DNA from: Ficedula albicollis
Taxonomy: Eukaryota; Chordata; Aves; Passeriformes; Muscicapidae
Direction: 5' to 3'
NCBI RefSeq assembly: GCF_000247815.1
Contig: NC_021677.1
Span: 44,986,864 to 45,050,863 of the forward strand
Length of the DNA: 64,000 nucleotides
Shown here: positions 14,709-26,400 of the stretch, one piece after another
Layout: each line of letters begins with the position of its first letter
Numbering within the stretch: the first letter of the stretch is position 1
Position numbers and translations under genes: made by a program
The notes under the pieces: generated by a model
What the model was told of the DNA's origin: nothing
Database searches by the model: none
Seen by the model: the letters and a program-made list of their open reading frames with translations, nothing else

Positions 14709-17700
14709 CCCCTCCTGTCCCTGGGTATGCTGCATTCCTTACCGTGAAATGAGCTAGCTTGACAAGGGAATTGGGAAGTGTCTTCAGAAAACTCTTTTGA
14801 AAACCACTCTGGAAGAAAATGCAGTGACTGAAGTGGAAAACATGGATTTCAGCTTTTCAATTGTGAGAAGAGAGCCCAAATGTAGTAGTTCCCATATAAC
14901 CTCTGCTGTTGTAAGTGTATTAGCAAAGAGATCTTGGCCTTCTTATGGAGACCAATTTCTGAATGAACTTTCCACACGTGAAAATGCTTGCTGGATTAGG
15001 CTGTGCAGGGATGCCAACTTTATGAACTAAATATCTATGCATCTCAAGACTCCTGAACAATTAAACTAGATTTGTAAACAGCTGTTAGAGCTGAGCATTT
15101 AAATTGCAAATGAAGTGTGCTGGCTTCCTATGTTTCTCAGAGAAAAATAGTATTAGGCATTTATGCATTAGATTATCCACTGAAACGACTGAATTCCAAG
15201 GCCCAAGGATTCTTAGATTCGTGGTAAGAAATTGCAAGATATTTTATATAGGACTCATTCTTCCATTCCTATCTGTAAAAGAAGTAACACTTTTTAGAAG
15301 TAATTTTTAGGAGCTCTATATAAGCAAAATCATCTGAGTCAATAATCAACCCCAAAGGCAGGGTTCACAACATACAATAACAGCTTTTTTGATGAATGAG
15401 ACTAAACCTTTTTCCTTTTTTTTCCTTAATATTTTGGTAGAAGGTACCAAGCACACCATAGCACATAAAAAAATAAAGGCAAAATATTTTCTGATTTTGT
15501 GTTCAAAATAAAAGCTCTCTGGGATGGCTTCAGAATAGTACAAATAAAATCCAAAAGGTCAAACATTTTATGCCACTTCTTTGATTAAAACTTATGTAGC
15601 TGAAACAGTGCACATGTGTCTGCAAACTTAGCTTCTCCTATCCAAATACAAGCACCATAAAATTTCCATTTAAACTAATCCACTTGATAGGCATTACTTA
15701 ATCAAAGGGTACCAGCTGTGGTATTTAAAATAGCAGCTCCATGTTCAAGTAAGATGACAGACTTATTTTCTATCTTTCTAAAGACTATGTTCCATTTATT
15801 TTAAATGTTTTGCAGTTACTACGCTGTTAAATTGCCAATACAGAAGCTACCTTTAGCTAAAGTTCTTCATGCTAAAAATTAAAAGGAACTATTCATAAAT
15901 TCATCAGGTTAAACTTGATCGAGTTCAGTATTATTGTAGCTTCAACAGGAAAAATCTATTTAAAAGTACAGAAATATTATTGTTGCTTGAAGAAACATGG
16001 AAATATCAGTTCAAAAACATATTATTTCAGAAAAATACTATGCCCTTGTCAGTGAAGTTTCACAGTTTCATCACAGTAATTTAACCACTGGAAATTTGTT
16101 TCGGATTGCAGTAAAAAGAATTTTACTCTTTTCCTATGACTGTTAATTTATTTATTACTAACAAGAGTTTTGACCAGGTACAAAATTAGTCAGCTAACTC
16201 CAACATGTTCCACACATCTCTTATAAAACTGAGCCCAAAGAGTGCATAATATACATTTCAGTTGATAACTCCACTGTTATGGAGAATGTAATTTCCGTTT
16301 CTTTGTTCAGCCAATTGCTCCTGTTGGGTTCTATCCTTGAATTTTGTGCTTGTAGGAAAATCAGAGATCACCCTGCTGGCTAGTTTTCATTGCTTTGCAT
16401 GAACATGTAGAATCAGCATCAAAACTGTAGAATGTGTAGCACAGAAAGGATAACAAAGACTGGGGAATATCCTGTCTTTATGGGCATGTTCTACCCATCA
16501 ATCTGTCAGTCTGAATCATTTCTACAGCTGTGTGAATAATTCACAGTGAATCATTCTGCAATGATCTAATTTTTTCTGCTCATGAGAGACTTCTTACCAT
16601 TACTAATATTTTTATTAGATATCTGATTTAAATTATCCAATTAATTATTATTCCTTAATTTTTATAGCTTGGCCATGAAAACCTCTCATCTTGTAGCAAA
16701 TGCAGATTAACCATCAGTCAATAGTCTTGCTAACCCTGAATATTGACTTTCTGTGGGAGCCTAAGTGGAGTGAACAAAAGAACTGTTCAAACATGTCAAA
16801 ATCTGCCTCTTGTTATATTTGCTATTTAAACTGTTAGATGTGATTGGTCAAATAATTTGGAAAAAATTGCTGCCATTCTCTCATTGGCTATCTGTGATAA
16901 CACTGCCAGAACTCAGTGCTCATTTTGCATAAATGTTAAATGCAGGTATCACAAACAGTCCAGCCAGCTAAACCTATTCACAAAACTGCTGCACAGAATG
17001 AGCACTTAGAGAATACAAAGGGGGCATAAGCTTGATTCATGTAAAGTGATTTTAAAATGGGAAAGAATATCTGAAGAGATACAGCTCTACCTCTATTTCT
17101 CACAATGAAATTGATACAATTGTAGTTGCAACACTCATTTACTGCTTTGCTTCAAAAATTATCTTCCAAAATTAAAATAAATAAACTAAAGCCATAACAT
17201 CCCTACTAATGCAGTTCATCATTCCTATATTTAGGAAAAATTAACCATACAATATTTTGAAGTGATTTATGTTGTTGAAGCTCATATAAAGTCAGTGAGA
17301 GATTAGAAAAAAAATCCTTGCAAAAGAACACAAGAGGGTTTTCTCACACATCTGAAGCTTGGACCTATTTTCTCAATATGCTCCAGAAGTATCAAAAACT
17401 CATCCAAGTTTTATATGCCAGAGAAGGATTCAGATGGAATCTGGCAAAATTTTGCTCCGCATTTTTTAAGTTCAGTCAAGCTTAAAGCTCCAAACAGTTT
17501 TCATGAGGGAACTTTTTTATGATTAAAATAAAAGTTAAAACTGTTCCAATAATGTTTATTTTTTAAAAAAATTAACATATTCTGTAGAGACCCACCTAAT
17601 TAATGTTACTCTTAAACTAACCTTAAATTAATATTTGCCTAAAGAAATTAATAACATTTTGGACTTTTTTCTTTGTTCCATTGTTGGCCCTTAAACTGTC

Positions 17701-18912
17701 ATGGAAAATGGTTAGCAAAATCTGATCTAGATGCTGAAATAGGTAGAAGGTTTCAAAAAATACAATCATAAATAAAAATGAAATTTCTGTGGTCAGACCC
17801 AGATTCCTTGGATTGGCCAATGTGAACAAATACTTTGTAGAATTAGATCCTTTTTCCTTATAAATGCATTCATTTCTATTGATTAGCATCTCTCAAGGGT
17901 TCACTGGTTTCAGAAAAGGTTTTCTAACAAAGTGGCTTTATAAAAATCACGTATTAAAACATTCCAAATATGTCATAGTATTGCTGGAAACAGAAACACA
18001 TACTTGCCAAGTTCCAAAACTAGAATGCTCCAGATACAGGTTAACTGAAATTTTTGCTTTTTGAAACAAAAAGGATTTGATTTACCAAAAATCTCCTAGA
18101 AAATAGCATCCAGTTATGAAGCATTTTTCATTCAAATGCTGGTTTGTCTCACAGGCTGCAGTGCATCAAGAGGCAAGGTGGAATTTGGATGGATTCTCAG
18201 TGACTTGGTAGGTCCAGATGACACCAAACTGAGAATGCTTTATATGCTACCATTTATTTCAATAATGCAACTTTTTTACTTTTAGAGTTACATTATATTT
18301 ATACAAGGCATAAAATGCTGTCCTGATTTTAGAATCTGTAAGGCTTTTGTTTTGCTTGTTTTTCTGGTTGTTTTCTAAGGGTTTTACAACAGCAGTCTGG
18401 ACTATGGTGTAAATTATTAATATATTTAGATTTCGTGCAGCTACTGGCATAGAAAAGATGATTGTTAATTCTTTAAAGATTAGCTGTAACCTGGTCATGC
18501 ATGAACAGAGTGGTCTGCAAGGCCAGGTCCTAACATGCCAGATTATATTGTAAAAAAAAATGTGTAAAGAGAAAAGGTGCTTTTGCAATTTTAATAGCTT
18601 CAGCTGAAAACATTAAAACTGCAGGTTTGTGATTTTAATCTCAGACAAACAGAGAGACTCATTTGCTTTATACAGCTTTAGGTAAGACAGTGTTTATCTA
18701 CAGGACCCAGGAGTATTTCTCAGCTCCAGGGTTTGTCCTAAATCATTTCTAAATCATGTCCCAGCCTGATCCTGGGATGAGATCAGCTCTGAGATCACTT
18801 CTGTTCCTGTGTGTTTTCCATAGAAAGGAAATTTTGGCTTTTAAACTGACTGAAGTTACCACAGATGACTGCAATGAAAGGAAGAACAAGTAGCTAATAT
18901 ATGCATACCATT
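14709..18912. other. non-coding AT-rich stretch
   Basis: No exon or complete repeat was recognised. The open frame at 14797-15030 has an internal donor-like GTAAGT but no usable pyrimidine tract upstream. Around 18214-18230 a short segment reads like the Asp-Asp-Thr-Lys-Leu core of a CR1-type reverse transcriptase, but nothing around it supports an element. The segment 16500-16920 looks complex and non-repetitive and could hold regulatory DNA, which cannot be shown from one sequence. Confidence 0.6.
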
Positions 18913-19030
18913 AGACAAACCCACAGGCTGATCTCTTACATTTATTCTAAAAGAGGAGCATTCACAGACATAGACAAACCCACAGGCTGATCTCTTACAT
19001 TTCTTCTAAAAGGGGAGCATTCATAGACGT
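18913..19030. repeat. tandem duplication, 59-bp unit, two copies
   Basis: Copy 1 is 18913-18971 and copy 2 is 18972-19030. Both begin AGACAAACCCACAGGCTGAT. They differ at only a few positions and are directly adjacent. The unit is ordinary non-repetitive sequence. Either a recent small tandem duplication or two alleles placed end to end by the assembler would produce this. Confidence 0.9.
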
Positions 19031-21488
19031 CATAATCTATGCTTGTTTAGGTCAGCAACAAAAAAGGTCTCACAAGTTTGGCCATTATTTGAAAAGATTA
19101 GTGCACCACCATTTGTTCCAGCAGGGTGGACATTAAAAGAAAGGTATAGTACACAATGGCTTATAGTTTATGAAATTCATCACAATAGCTGTGGTTTCTT
19201 TTCTGATCTTGGGTAAGTTTGGTTAATTACCAAATCAATTAATAAATAACCTTTGCAGCCACCTTCTGAGCTAGAAAAAACTTCAGATATCTTCCTTCTT
19301 TTACATTCTTTCTAATCTGAATCTAATCTTTATCTGAATCATACTAAGGCACATTTGTACAAATTTTCCCAATGGCATGGAAGTCAACAGCTATAGTATG
19401 ATTGATACCATTTTGTCTTTTACTTTCAAAAAATTGTATTACCACAAATCCTTTACGTTCTATAGAAGAAAGGTATTAAGAAAACACCTCGAGTAGTCTT
19501 TCCTGTGTTTTGTAAAATACCTTTCTTCATGTCTCTTCCAAATGTATTTACAATCATTTTGTGCTCCCTACTTCAGGAATGGTATTTGGCCCTCGTGTAG
19601 CACAGTACCACCATTATTGACTACAGAGAAATTTAATTTAACTTGCTTAATCACATTCCAGAACAATTAAAATAAGTATGTAAGAGCTATGAATATTAAA
19701 TGATAGTGAAATGGAAATTTCTCTATCATTTTTATTAAAGTTATGTTCAATAACCAACCTAAAAAATTTACCATAGAATAGGTCTTGCATGTGTTCTGAT
19801 TGTTATCCAGTTACTAAAGGCATATTTTCTCAGGGCAGGGGTGAGTTTGGTGTTTGATCTGTTTTGTTATATTAATTTCATAAAAATTTGAATGAGGATG
19901 AATTTCTACTTTGTCTGTCAGAAGCTACTGGCTATTTCAGGTGCCAGATGCTCACCAGAGAAGGGAGTCTCCATAAATAACAGGGATAAGTCCTGCTCCA
20001 CTGATGTCATTGGGAACATTTTTTATTCCTTCAATGTGAGACACAATTCAGTCAGACATATAAAAAAAATTCAACTGGATAGATTTTTTTTAATAAAGTT
20101 CTATTTATTACTGCCTATTACCTATGTCATGATTTAATCCTGGATGCAGGAGAATCTAAAAATGTTGGGGTAGCTCTCTGAAAATGTACAGGTTCTGCAG
20201 GCAAATTTCTCAGCTGATTTTAAAAAGTTTGATACATCAAAAACTTTGGTAGTATTTTCCCTTTGAAAAGATAACATTTTTTAATTTTGAGTTCAAAAGT
20301 AAAACAATCCACAAACCAAAAAAATGCTACCACTTCCTTTCAAACTTAAAGTTTTCTTTAAGACATTTTTCCAATGAGAAATAAACCCATAAAATTCTAG
20401 TTTTCTTGGTATTTTCAGATGACAAAATATTAATAGCATGCCAGTGAAAAGTCTATTTTATGGGCTATCAACTCCGTCCATTTCATGGGCACAGAAGTCA
20501 AGAAAGAGGACAGCTTTAACTTCAAGGTTGAGCAAATAAAATAAGTTTTCCATCAAGCAATTTAAACTTCACTCGTCCTAATAGAGTAGTTAGCAGAAAG
20601 AATGTGAATCACTTAAAAATTTCTCCCTGCTTTCTGCTTGGAATCTCTGGCGTATGAAGCTAAACTTTAGTTATTGACTGTGTGCTGAATTGGCTAATGG
20701 ATAAAGCATTCTAAAAAAAAAGGTTTGACCTCATTTTGACTGGTGTGAGAGATGTCTACTTTCAAACTGTCATTTATTTGGCAAATGTTAGCATTTAGTC
20801 CAACTATGAAATTAACATATAGTTATTGTCAATGATTATGAATTAAGGATCTTTAGTTATTTGAAATTTTTTGTGTTGTATTATTCCATTGAACAATTTT
20901 CCTTTTATATTTGTATTAGTTAGTCACCTTTCAAAGGCAAAAATATCTAATAATAGTTGATTACTACATAAAGGAAATGACAGTATGCATTATAACTAAT
21001 ATTTATATATTTGAAATCATTACTTTAAAATACTACTTTAAAATACCTGTTAAACTTTCCCCCATGGTGTCAGTCTTAAATCTTCATTGACTATAATTCT
21101 ATAATCTATTTCTCTCCAAGGAGTGAGTTTATTTGCACTCCTCAAAAGTATATCAATATTATTATTGCCCATATTAAAGTACTGCCTGGAGCACAAACCA
21201 AGACTACAGCCTCAGAGCTTTATATTCTCCACAATACCCATAAACAAGAGTTCCTTTACTAGAAATTTACACAGATTAGAGAAATAAATGTTGAAGAGAA
21301 AGGCAATATTATCATACTTGGGGAAGAAAGAAATTATTTATTCCAGATCACACCAGGAGAATGAAATACAAACCCCTGCAGTCTTCAGAAAGCATCTGAG
21401 CTCCCTCAATCTATTATATTACATCTGAATTTAAAGCTAACCACATGGTAGGATCTTTAGTTCTTGTCACCCTCGAGCCAAGGGAGTA
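19031..21488. other. non-coding AT-rich stretch
   Basis: Nothing recognisable. The 81-codon frame at 19892-20137 has no splice support or motif. AT-rich intron-like sequence. Confidence 0.65.
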
Positions 21489-21555
21489 GATATTCTAGAT
21501 ATTCTTAGCAGCTTTTCATGTTGATATTCTAGATATTCTTAGCAGTTTTCATGTT
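21489..21555. repeat. tandem duplication, 33/34-bp unit, two copies
   Basis: Copy 1 is 21489-21522 and copy 2 is 21523-21555; both begin GATATTCTAGATATTCTTAG. Copy 2 lacks one base. It is followed with no gap by a second, unrelated tandem duplication (21556-21723), so two separate duplication junctions abut each other. Confidence 0.9.
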
Positions 21556-21723
21556 CACTTTAAAATAGCAACGGCCCTTCCTTAAACTGCTTACCTCTGT
21601 GTTAATTGTCTGTGTGCCTTTTGAACCTGGGTGAGCCTTCACTTTAAAATAGCAACGGCCCTTCCTTAAAGTGCTTACCTCTGTGTTAATTGTCTGTGTG
21701 ACTTTTGAACCTGGGTGAGCCCC
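21556..21723. repeat. tandem duplication, 84-bp unit, two copies
   Basis: Copy 1 is 21556-21639 and copy 2 is 21640-21723; both begin CACTTTAAAATAGCAACGGC. Four differences are visible: C/G after CCTTAAA, C/A in TGTGTG(C/A)CTTTT, and two at the 3' edge. On the minus strand each copy carries a good splice-donor match (GAG followed by GTAAGC), so the duplication also doubled a potential donor, but no matching exon could be supported. Confidence 0.9.
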
Positions 21724-21996
21724 AACCCTCCCTTCTTCTGGCCATGAACAGCAAACACGGGCAGAACGCATTTATCGAAATCAAAACACACAGGACCTTT
21801 CTCTCTGACTGTGCCTCACAAGTTCAATCCCAAAGGCAGCTACCAAGCCACTCACAGAAGACACAGGTAGTGCTGTACTGATGGCAGCAGGTTTTACCTG
21901 GTATGCACAAAAGCAGATCCATCTCTACCATGCAGGAAATGGCTGAGTTTCCCTTCAGCCGTGGGTTATGCTGCAAGGCTCAGGTGGTGCCCTCAA

Positions 21997-22069
21997 GTCA
22001 CATTGTCCCCTCTGGGGACAAGCTCCAGTGCCTTTCTGTCACATTGTCCCCTCTGGGGACAAGCTCCAG
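21997..22069. repeat. tandem duplication, 41-bp period
   Basis: A 32-bp segment beginning GTCACATTGTCCCCTCTGGG occurs at 21997-22028 and again at 22038-22069, separated by nine bases. A short CTTTCTCTGC-type repeat follows at about 22080-22100. This is the third local duplication within 600 bp. Confidence 0.85.
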
Positions 22070-22635
22070 CGTGGTCAGTGCCTTTCTCTGCCTTTCTCTG
22101 GCACAGAATTGATGGAAGCACCACCACTGCTTCTGAGACGTGATTAGGAGATGAAACTTCTACCACAGACAGCTTCCAACTGGTCCCCCACCACACCAGT
22201 ACCCTACAGTGTGACATTTTAGCACCACCTTTCTCCACATTGCTTCCAGTTGCCAAATAATTGAGGCAAGTTCATTGAGTTTTCTAACAATAAAAACTAT
22301 TTTATTTTCATAGCACTCCAAATTAAAAATTCTAATCAGGTATTTCAGAAATGGTGGACAAACATTCAGAAGCTGTTGGACACTCCCGTATTGAACTTTA
22401 AAAACAATTAAAAGAAAACATAAAATTTGAAGAGAGATTTCTTCTTATCATTCACTCTCACCAAGTTCCCCCATGATATAATCATAGTTCCCTGTGTCAA
22501 GGTATGTCAAAACTTCTCAGACACTTGTACAAACCATTTTTAGAAACTATATAGCTGGCCAGTCATAAAGGGAATACAATATGAAGGAAAAATTAAAAAA
22601 AAAGAAAAGAAAAGTTATAAGAGGTAAATATTTCT

Positions 22636-22855
22636 TGTGGTACAGTACACACCTAAGAGTTTTTGTACATTCTTCCCTGCAGAAGATGGATCTGTGCATC
22701 CTAAAGCTCATAGGAGCTGTGGATTTCTACTCTAATCTGCTAAATTGTGGTACAGTACACACCTAAGAGTTTTTGTACATTCTTCCCTGCAGAAGATGGA
22801 TCTGTGCATCCTAAAGCTCATAGGAGCTGTGGATTTCTATTCTAATCTGCTAAAC
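22636..22855. repeat. tandem duplication, 110-bp unit, two copies
   Basis: Copy 1 is 22636-22745 and copy 2 is 22746-22855, both beginning TGTGGTACAGTACACACCTA. I see one internal difference (C versus T in the CTA(C/T)TCTAAT segment) and an edge difference. A 110-bp unit with about one mismatch is typical either of a very recent duplication or of heterozygous alleles joined in series. Confidence 0.92.
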
Positions 22856-23107
22856 AGAGCTGGATACAGGTTTTCAAGCGTGCTTGTTGTTAAAGATAAC
22901 TACTTTAATAAAGATTATACTTTATTAAATTTTATCTCTTTCAAAGTTCAAGACAAATTTTGGGGAAATTTCTTAGTGCTTATGTGCATTCACAGGAATT
23001 CTTGACTGTAAACTTCACCGTCCAAAATAATGTGTCAGGATACATGTACCAATGCTTAGATCTGGAGAAATAAACCTATCTTATGAAAGGAAAAAACACA
23101 GACCTTT

Positions 23108-23484
<377 letters not shown>

Positions 23485-26400
23485 GTATTTTTGTCCTTCT
23501 GAGAACTTTTTAAGCCTTCTGGGAGATTGGCACCATATACTAGCTTGTAGCCCATGAGGATTTTGTTTTCCTTCATTTCATTTTGCCTGTGTTATGAACT
23601 ACTGCTTTTATTACAGAATCTTGGCAGTCATCTACTTCTAGCAGCTTTTGCTGCTCTGTAATAAGGGATTTTCCCTAAGGGATACCACTTTCAGCTGGTT
23701 AATATTTTCTCAAGAGTTGTTTATCTAGGGAGACCAGAAAAGTACTTGCTCCTAAATGCTGTAAAGATCAGTTGGAGAGCAAATCAAAGTGTTTCAAGAC
23801 CCATTCAGCAGGCTTCATATGCTGCTCACATGATTTATTTCTTTTTGTTTCTAATCAACAGGAAGGCAAGAGGAGCCATTATTTCAGCTGATAATTACTA
23901 CATTATCCTAATGTGCCCAAGAAGTGGGTGCATATTAAAATAACCTTTGAGGCACTTGTTCCAAATTCTTGCTATTTTTATACAAGAAGGTTGCTAAAAA
24001 ATGAGTTCACAGTATCTTCTTCAGGAAAAAAGTTTACATGATGTCCTTACACACAAGAGGGATGTCATTTCAGGAAGAAGGGGCTGACACAAGCTTAGTT
24101 ACTGTGGAATAATAAAGTCAGGCTATTCAAGGTCTACCCAGGACAAGAAATTTAGTTACAAAATTCCAGACCACTTCAAATTCACACAGTACAGTAAGTA
24201 GTCAAAGGTATGAGAAATAGGGCAGAACATGGTGATATATTAGCCTTTTCATTGTCTTGTAAAACAGATAATTTACATTTCCATAAACAAAGGTAAGGTA
24301 TTAAAATGTCAGTATTCATTTTCTAAACCTCCATTCACTTCTGTTTCCTCTGTTGGTGGATTTTAGTGGATGAATCGGATTCCAGTGTCTCCACCAGGAC
24401 CTGCACCACCCACCTAACAGAAAAGTCACATCCCTTCTTTATTTGACTGCACAGTTTTCCTTGCTGCCCACTTTTCTACTCATAAATTCCAGAGAGCTAT
24501 TTGAGACAGCTTGTAAAATATTAGGATCCTTCTACTTTTGGGATATTTAACTACTGGTGATATAAACTGATGAGCTTTAATCCTTCCCCAGGAAAAGTAC
24601 AGTGGGTCATTTCTACTTAGTCCTTTCCACTGCTCAGCAAGGCCTTTGGAAACACATCTTGACCATTATGTGCCATTTTAAAGATGAAATCATATCTTTT
24701 CTAAAGCTATATAGGACAAATGACTGCATACATTTCTTCTTTGTTTTTCTGTGTTCCTAGGCAACATGCTGTGGACAAAATATACATTGGGGATTCACAT
24801 TTATCTTTCTTCCATTCATTCATGATGTAAGGCACTTACCGTCCACTTTGTTATTTCTAAGATATTAAAACTGTAGTAAGAGAATACAGCATAAATCTGC
24901 ATATATTCAGTTTGCTCTCCTGGGTAGCACTGCCATTTGTTTTATATCTCTTTAATTAAAAATGTTGTTGCTGGGATTCTTTTTTTACCCTGCAAGGTTT
25001 TGTGCAAGGTAAATATTCATGTTTTTTAAAAAGGAGTGGGGAGAGAGAGACAGTCCCATCACTTGTATTTAATCACACTAAACAAGCTTTTTAGACAATT
25101 TGTTCTGAAATTCCTCTAATTAGAGCTCGCCCTCCAGGTAATGCTCTGATCTGATTTACCAGTGAGTATAAATTAGGGACATTATGTAATTAGCTCTAAG
25201 ACCACAAATAGAAGGAACAGCTGGGTGGCTCAGAGGGGAAGCAAATACACAGCTCCCATCTGATTTCTTAATAAAACATTATAATAAAAGCCCTTCTTCT
25301 AGATACAGTCATCAGTGACTGCTTTTCTAGTCTTATGTACAAAGGGATCCTGTATTTAAATTTTCTCTGAGAGATGACATTTGGCATTCTTCATTAACCT
25401 GGCACCTCTTCAGACACTGACACTCTGTGAAGGGTAGCTGGAGATTCATATCACACAGGAACAATTTTATTCAGGAGAGATTAATATTTTAGGTAACTGG
25501 CAAGAATATCTTCATGCTTTAGCAACGATTTTGTCATCCATACCCCATGAGTAATGCATAAAGCCAGCCCCTGACTTCTCTGCAATTTCTGCCTTCATTT
25601 TGGCTCCTGCCTATCTCTAGCCTGATGTGTTACCGTCTCACCTGGGACAAGGCTTAAAGAACAACCTAGTTCCAATGTCCCCACCTGAATTTTAATGTAC
25701 AATAAAATATAAACTGCTGAAATATTAGCTTAAAAATATTTTACTGTCTTCCTTTCCTGACAGTAACAGGATCCACAAAATCCACAAAAGCCCCATTCAT
25801 GATTTGTCTGAATTTTGCTTTTCCTGAGTGTGGTGACATCATCTCTAACATTTTCATAAAACAAAGTTTAAAAATAATTTACCATGTATGAATACACTTA
25901 AATACTTAATATCTTTATTTTTCCACTTTCAAGAGTTGCTTACTTCACTGTAATAAATGCATTATAGTCTTTATAAATGCATCAAAATTCCCAGAAATAC
26001 TTATAGGACCCAAGCTAGGATGCAACTGCTCTCTCTGCATTTTCTTACAAAATTTAAAAAAGGTTTTGAATTGAAAGAGGAGCAAAACTTGATCTGAAGG
26101 AGGTCACTGGGTAAACTGGCTGATATGATCTCAGCATTTTTTTTCTGGTCTTTCTCCTCACTGTTTGCCATCTGACCTTTGAGAATGACCACAAGTCAGA
26201 GCTGTACCCATGTACTACATGGTAGTAGTTTCCAAGTGGAATGTCCTCCTCACACGGCAATCCTCACAAGGTTTTACCCTTGTGGATGGAAGAGATAATG
26301 ACAAAGTATTTTGGCTTTCTCACTTCTCCTGTTCTACAGGTAGTGCTGGCTAGAATGAGAAAAAACTCAGAGGGGAAATATTGCAGCTGTGTTATTGTAT

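Noticed and set aside
14797..15030. 78-codon plus-strand frame with an internal GTAAGT donor
   Set aside because: The only nearby acceptor has no pyrimidine tract, and the peptide matches no family I know.
21556..21723. Duplicated GAG/GTAAGC splice donors on the minus strand
   Set aside because: No acceptor with a pyrimidine tract precedes either copy, so an exon cannot be supported.
24843..24873. 31-nt minus-strand mini-exon with the good donor ACG/GTAAGTGC
   Set aside because: Its only open phase does not fit the exit phase of the 30063-30098 candidate, and nothing else supports it.
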